DNA from: Symbiodinium natans
Lineage: Eukaryota; Sar; Dinophyceae; Suessiales; Symbiodiniaceae
Reading direction: 5' to 3'
Assembly: GCA_905221605.1 (NCBI GenBank)
Contig: CAJNDS010000511.1
Span: 18,501-82,500, forward strand
Length of the DNA stretch: 64,000 nt
Below are positions 56,063 through 64,000 of the stretch, one piece after another; the first letter of the stretch is position 1, and every line of letters begins with the position of its first letter. The notes under the pieces are model-generated. The model was not told where the DNA came from and did not search any database. It worked only from the letters and a program-made list of their open reading frames with translations. The translations under genes and the position numbers were made by a program.

Positions 56063-57089
56063 GGCGTGCGAAAGAAGGAGCCCCTTCGAGGAGAGCTGTC
56101 GCAGCTGCACAGCGGCTTTTGGAAAACCACGGAGATCAGGAGCACAAGTTTTGCATATCAAAAGGTCTTTTGTTTATTGCAACCTTTCACCCTAAACCCA
56201 AAGCCCTAAATCCTGGAAAGGCGCTGGGTGGAACTCGACGAGCACACCGGCATCCTGGTGATCTGGACGCAACGCCCCCCGAAGGGCCTGGTCTACAAGA
56301 TCGAGGCGTTTGGATGTGTTTGGGAATATCTGGTCCAATGTTTGCATAACTTTTGGGACGGGGGATTGAGTGAGAACACTCACATATCTTTAGCTCCAAG
56401 AATGGGTTTCGGATGAAATTTTGAGACCCTAGAACCCCATGTGAACACAAGACTAGCGACTAGTACTACAAATCATGCCTAGCAGAACGCCACCATAGTT
56501 CTTCCATGAAGCAAGGCCACGAGGCTTGAAGTACCAAGCAGGCTTTTGAAGATCGATTCATTTTGGGAGGCCATACATGAAATGAAGCAGCTGATTCCTG
56601 GATAGACCTCGGTGCATTGACCCTGAAGGAGCTTCGTGCACGAAAGAGCTGGTCCTGGTTCAACAGTGGGAAGCAAGACCAGGCTATTCCCATCAGTGTC
56701 GCTGCTGCAAGAAACTTTGTGTTCTGCAGCCTGCGTTTGGTGGTGGCCAACCCTTCTGAGGTGTGTTTAGCATGAAGGAGCTGCAGGATGTTGATGCCTG
56801 CAAGCCATACTTGAGCATCTTCCTCCATTTTAGGAGGCGATCCCATTTGCCGCCAGTGCAGTGCCGGCCGTGGGATTCTAGCGGCATGTGCTACACCTGG
56901 CAGGAATGGCCTCATTTTGATTGCTCCTGGTGAGGAGGACCTCGCGATTCATGAATAAGTGCTGGCAGTCATGGCAGGAAGGCATGAGTCATGAGCTTTA
57001 TGATATACAGAGCACACATGGGATGCAGCAGAAGTGACGGCCTGTGGCGGGAGGAGTTTGAGCACTGGCTGAACGCCTTGGGCCAGTTC
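56063..57089 (+). CDS. PH-domain protein, three exons
   Basis: PH domains bind phosphoinositides or proteins at membranes. Exon 56063-56161 (KKEPLRGELSQLHSGFW... ending at AAG|GTCTTT) gives the first strands. Exon 56221-56309 (RWVELDEHTGILVIWTQ, then PPKGLVYKIEAF) matches the KRWVEL core. Exon 57032-57089 (SDGLWREEFEHWLNALGQF, ending at a GTACGT donor) gives the C-terminal helix with its conserved Trp. The 59-base first intron contains CCCTAAA-like words. Phase at the first junction is off by one unless the border shifts by a base. Upstream and downstream exons are not identified. Confidence 0.65.
56466..56915 (-). CDS. Possible minus-strand ORF nested in a PH-gene intron, 149 codons
   Basis: From ATG 56915 the frame is open with protein-like composition, including QVWLAGINILQLLHAKH then KRRLQNTKFLAAATLMGIA, an amphipathic/hydrophobic pair. 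It lies wholly inside the second intron of the plus-strand PH gene. A weak resemblance to DUF599-type membrane proteins is possible. It could equally be chance. Confidence 0.35.
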   Translation of the reverse strand: MRPFLPGVAHAARIPRPALHWRQMGSPPKMEEDAQVWLAGINILQLLHAKHTSEGLATTKRRLQNTKFLAAATLMGIAWSCFPLLNQDQLFRARSSFRVNAPRSIQESAASFHVWPPKMNRSSKACLVLQASWPCFMEELWWRSARHDL

Positions 57090-57779
57090 GTACGTGACCC
57101 AAGTCCTGCCACCGAAAGTGTCAATTCCACAATCCCACTGCACCCAAGACATGCGCATGTCTTTAGTTTGGAGAATTCGATGAGGTTGGCGTGAGCAGTA
57201 GCACCTTCAAGTGGAAGCAGGTGCAGGACACGGACAGCAGATTAATGCAATGATCCACAATGACCCTGAACTCGCTGGGTCTTTGCGAAGGAGGAGGAGG
57301 AGGAGTAGACAAGACCGATGTCGGCTGAGAGGATGTGACTTCGAATAGGCATTACAGAATGGAGCCCCCGGGTTCAGCAGAGCGCACAACTGCGCCTAAG
57401 GCCTGTTGGAAGCGAGATGTAAATGTACAGCTGTGGGCCTGTCCATGGATTGCAAAGCAATGCTGTGCTTCAGAAGCCCCTGGGTTTTGTATGGCTTTGT
57501 GAGTTCCTATCTCCAAGCCTTAGGTTGCGCGGTGTGAAAAGCATTCGTAACAGTGTCGAAGCATCGCTGTTGATGCGCTCAGCATGTAATGCTCCGCAGA
57601 TCTAAGCAGCATCATGTCAAAACAGGCTCTACGGCAAACTAATCCGTGAACGCTACATGAAGAGTACAAATGACACGGATGACCGCGTAGGCCCGTCGCT
57701 TTGTGTTCTCCCTCCTCATGTGCGCGAACACCAGACGGGAGGCCGCTATGCGACTGTCAGAGCCGATCACGCAATTCCG
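57090..57779. other. Spacer without recognised gene
   Basis: A GAG-rich run at 57286-57306 and weak frames only. Confidence 0.3.
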
Positions 57780-58360
57780 GCTAGTAGGCCTCAATCAGGA
57801 GTTCTGACGCCTCAACGTGCGGGTCAGGCACATGCTTTGACAATGCCGCCGATGCATACAAATAGGCAGTGGCGCAGGCAGGGCCGGCGGCGTCAGGGGC
57901 GGCAATCCCCAGACCCAGATTAGCGACAACGAGCGGGGAACGCTTTCGCACCGCGGGGAGTCGACACAGAATGTCCAGTAGGAAGCGTGACGACGTGACG
58001 ATCCGCAAACGCGGAGGGTGACGGCGTAGTTCAGTTCCGCAGAAGCCGTGCAGCTTGGAGGTCCGGCACAGGGACGCTGTGCAAGTGCCCGTGTTCAGCA
58101 CTTGTGGCCGAGAGGGTACGCTGGACACGTCCATGCCGCGGGGCGTGCCAAGGATGATGAGGCCCTGGCAATCGCGAAGCGACCAGTCCTCGATCCACGC
58201 AGTCTCATCGCCGGCCTTTCGCAAATGAGAGATCAATCAGTTCCTCGCCAGCGGCATTCCAAATGCGTGTTGTGCCACGGTTGAGCTCGATATATCCCGG
58301 CGTGGGCCAGACGCGGCTACGACGTAGACGTCGTCGAGCTCGCCTTTTGCTGTGCCAACG
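57780..58360 (-). mobile_element. LINE reverse-transcriptase fragment A, broken
   Basis: On the minus strand, IELNRGTTRIWNAAGEE (58250-58310) and, in another frame, DWSLRDCQGLIILGTPRG (58115-58180) match the segment downstream of the catalytic box in the same LINE family as fragment B (LNAGKTRIW..., QQGLIVVGAPL). Sequence beyond is degenerate and at least one frameshift separates the two motifs. Confidence 0.65.
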
Positions 58361-58445
58361 CCGTAGGGAAGCTTGGGGGATGTGCTTTAATGCTTTAATG
58401 TATTCGGCAAGACTCGCACTCCCTGGTGCCCCCCGATCATAGGGG

Positions 58446-59040
58446 TTGAAAATACACTTGCGAGCTTGGGAGGCAAAAACCATGGTATTGATGCCTGCTA
58501 CTTCAACTTTAACGCGCGCACAAATCCCAACGGGTATGGCAAGAGCAAGAAATGCGCTCCACCACAAAACGCTTCCAACCTTTTCCGTCGCCAGCCGCAG
58601 CCCGTTGCGAATGCCGGGGCCGATGCGGCCCTCCCCACGCCGAATAGAATAGAGGCCGCGCTGACTGCTGCGCTGAAGTTGGCCCCGGCCCTGTCACCAC
58701 TGGCGATGCCTCGCCCACCGCGTTGCCGGTGCTGAGCGTACTCGGGGACGAGTCGCCGCGGCGGGCGCGGACGTGGCCGGCGACTGGAGCTTGCCAACGT
58801 ATCCAATGTCGCTGTCGCGCAAGCGCCCGCTGTTCTAGCTGAGTCCGCGCCCGCGAGTGGCACTCAGTGCGAGCGTGGTGTCCTCGCAGCCGAGCCGGGT
58901 TCCATGCCGGCTTCGCTTCGCTCGATGGGATCAACTTTGAGGAGACCTGTCATGCACGCATCCTGACATTGCAGTCCCTCTTGCTAAATTGCAAATTTAG
59001 CGTGCCGGAGGTGCCCTCCGCACCGGCCTCGCCTGACGCG
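58446..59040. other. GC-rich stretch between LINE fragments
   Basis: Open frames on both strands with Ala/Pro/Arg-rich translations; it may be the degenerate 5' part of a LINE copy but no motif confirms this. Confidence 0.3.
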
Positions 59041-60484
59041 TCCTCGCTTGACAGCCGCGCGGTTGGAAGCTCTTCAGCCTGGCCCCGCGCATGCTCCTGT
59101 ACCGGGGCTGCCGGGGACGGCCGTGTCCCACCAGGCGAACTTGATCGCCGCTGTCAGCTGGGGAGTGGCTGCAGGTGCTGGCCGAGGCAACTCGGGCTGT
59201 CGCCGGGAAACGATGAGGAGGCCAGAGCGCATCGCGCAGCTGCCCTCGTCCACCGCAGGATACCGCAGGGAGTTTTCGGCCGCTGGACGACACACTCGGG
59301 GAGCTGCAGGACCCTGAGCGGCGCCCTCCCGAAGCCTATGCCCCGTTGCCCGCTGCAGTCCGTGCCTTTCAGGCTGCTGAGCCGTGCCCCCTCACTCTTC
59401 AGTTGTTCGTCGCTTGCCTTCGTGGGTGGGACGCGCGGCAGATCGGCCGCAGAACCTTCGCGCATCCGCCTGGATGACGAGGACGATTCTCGTTTGTTGC
59501 ATTCTGCCGCGCAGCAGCTGACGCTGCCGTTCCACCGGCCGTTCTCGCCGGATCTCGCCGGCCAGAGGCTTGGCCGGCTGGTCGCCTTGCGCAAGCCCAA
59601 TGGCCGCGTGTGCGCCGTCGTTGCCGGGGATGTGCTGCGTCGCCTTGTCGGATGCTCCCTAGGGCCCTAGGAAACATTGAAGCCGTCATTCGCTTGTTGC
59701 GTGCTGCCACCGAAGCTGATGCCAGGGCCACGGTGCTCTCCGTCGACGCCGTTGGCGCTTTCGACCATGTGGCGCATCGGTCCATGCTGGCCGTTGGAGC
59801 GGTCGGAGTTGCGACCTGTTACCCTACGCGAGCCAGGTCTAGGCTGCGCCGAGCAGCTATAACTGGCATGCCGGCTCCAAGCCAACGGCGGGGAGCAAGG
59901 CGACCCCCTGATGCCTGCCCCTTTTCCTTGGCAATCCAACCCGCGCTGTGCAAGACCTGTTGGAGGACGGGCGGGCAATTTTCGCCTTCCTTGACGACGT
60001 CTATGTCGTCTCACGCCCAAAACGTGCGCAGCCCTTGCATGACGCGCTCGGGGCGGCGCTGTGGGCGCACGCGCGGGTTGAGCTGAACGCGGGTAAAACG
60101 CGCATTTGGTGCGTTGCAAGCGAGGAGCCCTCGCAGCTCTCCGCCATCCGCCGTGATTGGTCCCTGCCGGCTGACCAGCAAGGCCTCATCGTCGTCGGTG
60201 CCCCGCTTGAGCTCCGCACGGAGCCGACCTTCAGGCTGCGTGGCTGCTCAAAGTGCCCCGCGCCACGCCAACCTCGGCAAGATGCAAGTTTGGAACGCAG
60301 CGGGCGAAGAACCTGAGGGCCTGGCGGCGGAACTGCCGCCCCTGCCAGGACACCCCCCAGTGTGGGTTGGTGCCCACTTTTTGCCGGCAGAACAAGGCAT
60401 GCTCGTCCTAGGCACACCGTTGGGCAGCGATGCTTTTGTTGACACGTTCCTGCAACACAAGATAGGGACCCACACGTCCTTCCC

Positions 60485-60835
60485 CGTGCAGGCCCTCCAA
60501 GCCCAGCCCTCCAGCTTCTCCGCCCCTCCAGCCGCTCCAGCTCCCCTCCAACCCCTTCAGCCCCCCAAGCCCCTCCAGCCTCCAGCCCCTCCTGCGGGCC
60601 CCCCAGCCCGCCTCCCCACCGTCGCCCCAGCTCCTCCAGCCCCTCCCGCCCCTCCAGCCCCTCCAGAGCCCCTCCAGCCCCTCCAGCTCCTCCACCCCTC
60701 CAGCCCCTCCAGCCCCTCCAGCCCCTCCAGCCCCTCCAGTCCTCAGACCCAGCCCTCGAGCTCCTGCAGCCCCTCCAGCGCCTTCCAGCTTCCAGCAGCC
60801 CCTCCAGCCCCCCAAAATCCCCGAATTCCTGGACC
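60485..60835 (+). repeat. CTCCAGCCC minisatellite inside LINE copy B
   Basis: Nine-base units (CTCCAGCCC and variants) encode Pro/Gln/Leu/Ser-rich sequence in the open frame 60114-61142. LINE sequence flanks it on both sides (QHKIG before, FLDLQAASLLLLM after). Confidence 0.85.
60531..60600 (+). other. Shadow note: proline-rich frame
   Basis: The Pro/Leu/Gln-rich translation here is produced by the CTCCAGCCC minisatellite and should not be read as an independent proline-rich protein. Confidence 0.6.
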
Positions 60836-61138
60836 TTCAGGCGGCGTCGTTGCTATTGCTCATGTGCGCCGACCCGCGTTGCCACTACCTGCTCCGCGCC
60901 TTGCCACCCTCTGCCACGAGGCGGTTCTCACTTGCTTGGGGGCGTTGTTGGCCAACGATGCACCGCCGGAGTTGGACGCCCTCACCGTGGCGCGAGCGCA
61001 GTTGCCTTTGCACTTGGGTGGGCTCGGTTTGCGGTTTGCGGAGGCCACGCGCCCGGCGGCACATTGGGCCTCCTGGGCAGACACCCTCACTACACTCCGC
61101 GAGAGACACCCCGGCTTCATGTCCCGGAGGTACACATT

Positions 61139-61400
61139 CTAGGCCACCCTGGCGCCAGCTTCACGGCAAATGCGTGAGGGTACCCCCGCGGGCCCAGAAC
61201 TCCACTGCGCGCACACGCTGCGCGATGATTCCACCCAGAACGTTACGGGTGGCCCCACAGCGGCAACGCCTGGCCGTGACGGGCGGCAGACGCATCCGTC
61301 GGAGAAGCACCACCCGGAACGTCTCACTCAACGCACTGCCCGTCATCGGAGCCAGGATGCCGGCGTGCACAAAGACGTATGTCCAGGTCCCGGAGCAGGG
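61139..61400 (-). mobile_element. Inverted LINE C-terminal fragment
   Basis: On the minus strand: TFRVVLLRRMRLPPVTARRC then RCGATRNVLGG, matching the segment RVMLLRRLRLPLPLAPRRC of copy D. The cysteine motif is degenerate. It lies in the opposite sense to the flanking plus-strand fragments. Confidence 0.6.
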
Positions 61401-61485
61401 AGGGGCTGCTGCTGCATGCCTTTGAAGAGGGTGCTACGAGAAAAGTTGAGGGACGAGGGCTGGACCGATACCCCCACGTGGCGAA

Positions 61486-62262
61486 GTGTCCTTGACGGCC
61501 CTCGCCTCACACGGCAGACGGATGCAGGTTGGCCATTCCACGCTAAGGTCGCGATTGGGAGGTGTGCCCACCATGCAGACGCTCGCAAGCGGGGCCACAA
61601 GCAGGGTCCTGCAAGTTGGCGCCACTTGGCTCCGGCTGCTCGCCGGGCAACGTGCATCGGACGTTCTGGCAGCCACGCGAGCGGCAGCGCGTGCGGCGTG
61701 GGTCGCACGCTGGTCGGGGCTGCTCGCCGTCGCTGCCCAGCGCGCCATCGCCGCGTCCTTGTTGGAACTCCCGCTCGCGGGGGAGTGCAACGTCGCCGAA
61801 GAGGCGCGCGTCCGAGCTGCACGAAGTGCTTGCAGACGTGCGCTGCGGTCATCGACAGCCGCCAGGGGCCTCGTTAGTGTCCCCAGCAGGAGTGCCGCCG
61901 TAGGACCAGGTAGGCACTGACGGCCGGGACTCTGGATTGCCGGTACAAAGGTGCGTTAAAAATTATGCCACAGCAGTGGTTGGGCCTCCCGACGACCGTT
62001 GCCGCCTCGATATTGTCGTGTACGGAGCCACGCCCGATGGCGGCGCCCTGTGTTGCGACGCGACGTTAGTATCCCCGCTCACACGCACAGGTCGCAGCCA
62101 TGTGCCGAGGATGTGGACGGAGCCATGCTGCGGGTCGCTATGCGCCGCAAACGCGCCGCCTACCCAGAACTTGCCCAGGTTGGCCCACAGCGGCTCCTTG
62201 TTCTGGGCAGCGAGGTTAGAACGAGGGGGCCGTGGCCGCAATCCAGGACCAGGCAGTCCCAA
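61486..62262 (+). mobile_element. Scrambled LINE 3' fragments
   Basis: 61600-61790 reads VLQVGATWLRLLAGQR... and AVAAQRAIAASLLELPLAGE, like the end of copy D (TALASFAALRAHACSLLELP). 61990-62090 reads LDIVVYGATPDGGALCCDAT and LVSPLTRTGRS, which in this family lies before that end; after a frameshift DVDGAMLRVAMRRKRAAYPE follows. The order is reversed relative to copy D, so at least two insertions or a rearrangement are present. Confidence 0.6.
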
Positions 62263-62611
62263 ATAGGTTCCTGCCTAATGGCAATGGTCCCGGGCAAGGG
62301 CAGAGCCCTCCCAGAATCTGGCCGCACACTGAGTATTTGTGGTAACCCACAATCCATTTCTTGTGACGAACATGTTATTGGGGAAGCCGAACTTTCGGTG
62401 GCATTAGAAACCTGAACAGGTCACAAGCGAATATGAACCTGCGAGGAATGCCAAACGCTCACCTATGCACGAGAAAGATTACCAGCATGAAACCTCATTT
62501 CCAAGGACAAGATACGCCCGGATTTGCAGGTACGCTTTCACCCCAATATCGCTTGGTCTTCGTTGCCAGGACAGATGATATTGGTTCCTGGCCCCTTGCA
62601 AATCGAAGCAA

Positions 62612-63783
62612 CGCCACTCGGCTTACTGGGGCTCGTGGGCGGACACCTTGTGCACGCTGGGCGAGCACCACCCAGGCGTGCTTGCTGACCTGGTTCGCCC
62701 GCTGCTAGCCCCAGACGCGCCCGGCACACCCCCTAGTACGCGCGAGGCCGACCACGCGGCGCGCCAGCTGCGTGCGCTCGGTTTCCCTGCGCCCACCTGG
62801 GCCAACTTGCTAGCGACGAGCCCAGCAACAGCGTGCCGACGCCATGACCCAGGCGGCTTCGGAAGACCGGGCTGGCAGCACGCGGCCACCACTGCCACTG
62901 ACAAGCGCGTGCTCGAGACGCTTTTCTCCGAACTGGACCCAACGTCTCGGGCGCTGCTGCTGTCTCAGGCAGGGGAGGCCGCGAGTTGCGCCTTCACGGC
63001 CTTCCCCACAACCTCCGATACCAGAGTACCGGACGAGGAGTACCGCGTCATGCTGCTCCGCAGACTTCGGTTACCCCTCCCGCTTGCCCCGCGACGCTGC
63101 TCTTGTGGAGGAGGCTTGGACGTCTATGGGGACCACCGCTCCGCATGCGCGCAAGTTGGTGTGCTGGCCAAGAGAGCAGGCCCCCTCGAGCAGGCGGCGG
63201 CTCGTATCTGTAGGGAAGCAGGCGCCCGAGTCGCCGCCCATGTCGCCCTGCGTGACCTCAACCTGGATGTGCCTGCGGCCGACGGGCGCCGGATCGAGGT
63301 GGTGGCCAACGGCCTCCCCATTTGGCAGGGGGCACAGATCGCCGTTGACGCGACGATCGTCAGCCCCATACGCCGTGATGGTCAGCCGCGTCCGCGGGCC
63401 GACCGTGAGCCAGGCCTCGCGCTGAACCAGGCAGTCGACCGCAAGCACCGGACCTACCCGGAATTCCAGCAGGCGCGGCGCTGCCGATTGGTTGTGGTCG
63501 GAGTCGAGGTCGGCGGACGCATCAGCCGTCCCACACTCACCTTTCTTCGGCTGCTGGCGCGGGCGCGGGCTCGCCAGAGGGCGCCGTGGTGCGCAGCAGG
63601 AGCGAGGCAAGCTCTGATGCGGCGTTGGACGGCGCTGGCATCTTTCGCCGCCCTGCGCGCGCATGCTTGCTCGCTTCTCGAGCTGCCCATCGTGGGGCCT
63701 CGTGACCCGACTGACGGCCACGAGGTTCTGCTCGGGGAGCTTCTGGCAGGCCACTTGCCACCCGAGCCCAGCAGGCTGTGAGG
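62612..63783 (+). mobile_element. LINE copy D, 5'-truncated with intact C-terminal ORF
   Basis: A frame open for about 390 codons begins in AYWGSWADTLCTLGEHHPG, equivalent to the region after the reverse transcriptase in copy B (HWASWADTLTTL). Counting from 62648, a CSCG...GDHRSAC motif (Cys151, Cys153, His163, Cys167) is a CCHC zinc knuckle. It is followed by RRIEVVA...QIAVDATIVSP (Glu217, Asp234), which could be a restriction-like endonuclease core, and a helical C-terminus ending at TGA. No frameshift is visible, so this copy is younger than A-C. Its reverse transcriptase is missing. Confidence 0.75.
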
Positions 63784-63920
63784 GCATCCCCGTCTACGCC
63801 GACACCAGGACACCTGACTGCGTGTGGAAAAAGGAGTCTGAAAAAAATCGAGGATAAATCTGGTAGTACGAAAGCAAAACTAATCGACATCCACGGACCC
63901 TTAGCTTAGAATCAAGGCTT

Positions 63921-63954
<34 letters not shown>

Positions 63955-64000
63955 CACGCACACACACACGCACACGCACACGTGCACCCACACACACACA
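63921..64000. repeat. CA microsatellite at the right edge
   Basis: (CA)n with a few CG interruptions continues to the end of the window. Confidence 0.95.

Larger units (their letters stand above)
59050..61140 (+). mobile_element. Non-LTR retrotransposon (LINE) copy B, reverse transcriptase with frameshifts
   Basis: LINE reverse transcriptases copy their own RNA at the insertion site. In changing frames one reads RRPPEAYAPLPAAVRAF (59310-59370), LGRLVALRKPNGRV (about 59570-59610), VDAVGAFDHV (motif A, near 59745), GEQGDPLMP (motif B, near 59890), FAFLDDVYVV (catalytic box, 59981-60010) and LNAGKTRIW (near 60100). At about 60270 a second copy seems joined, since KMQVWNAAGEEP and LVLGTPLGSDAF repeat the region just passed. 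The later part includes LLLLMCADPRCHYLLRALPP and LPLHLGGLGLRFAEA. At least four frame changes are needed, so it is a dead, chimeric copy. Confidence 0.78.

Noticed and set aside
61170-61877. 235-codon plus-strand ORF
   Set aside because: Arg/His-rich translation; other frames and strands over the same bases carry recognisable LINE protein motifs.

Overview
The window looks like nuclear DNA of a dinoflagellate, most likely a core dinoflagellate of the Symbiodinium type. This rests on several signs: TTTAGGG-type telomere-like repeats scattered through introns and spacers; a near-match to the dinoflagellate spliced leader just upstream of an intronless gene; many short exons whose borders only make sense with GT or GC donors and AG acceptors; long poly-threonine protein segments; and a degenerate LINE family with a C-terminal CCHC/endonuclease-like region. 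No bacterial operons, rRNA, tRNA or CRISPR arrays were recognised. Most genes are split into exons of 50-250 bases that often lack an ATG, so exon calls here come from reading frames, codon choice, splice-like borders and motifs. Borders are approximate and none has RNA support.

Layout. 0-1.1 kb: 3' end of a multi-pass membrane protein with an in-frame TGA. 2.0-6.1 kb: exons of secreted/EGF-like and unknown proteins. 8.5-9.3 kb: a short terminal exon and exons of a helical protein. 12.7-14.9 kb: an intronless secreted ADP-ribosyl-cyclase-like gene with a relict spliced leader, then an ankyrin-repeat gene. 15.7-16.7 kb: exons of unknown genes. 16.9-20.0 kb: a Thr/Ser-rich multi-exon gene. 20.5-28.2 kb: exons of several unknown proteins, including a multi-pass membrane protein at 24.5-26.8 kb. 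28-32 kb: short exons, microsatellites and a telomere-like array. 33.1-33.5 kb: a 120-base tandem repeat. 34.3-39.7 kb: a phosphatidylinositol-phosphate kinase gene. 40.7-44.2 kb: membrane-protein and unknown exons. 45.1-52.3 kb: a large gene of at least 12 tandem four-cysteine modules separated by three Thr-rich blocks. 52.7-53.3 kb: an ESCO/Eco1-like acetyltransferase ORF that appears frameshifted. 55.6-57.1 kb: a short unknown gene and a PH-domain gene. 57.8-63.8 kb: overlapping broken LINE copies, the last with an intact 3' ORF.

Nearly all supported exons lie on the plus strand, as expected for dinoflagellate unidirectional gene clusters. The most unusual object is the tandem-module poly-Thr gene at 45.1-52.3 kb. 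The cyclase-like retrogene is the second. The genes do not form an obvious pathway. Shared themes are secretion or cell-surface exposure (module gene, Thr/Ser gene, EGF-like gene, cyclase) and phosphoinositide signalling (PIP kinase, PH domain).
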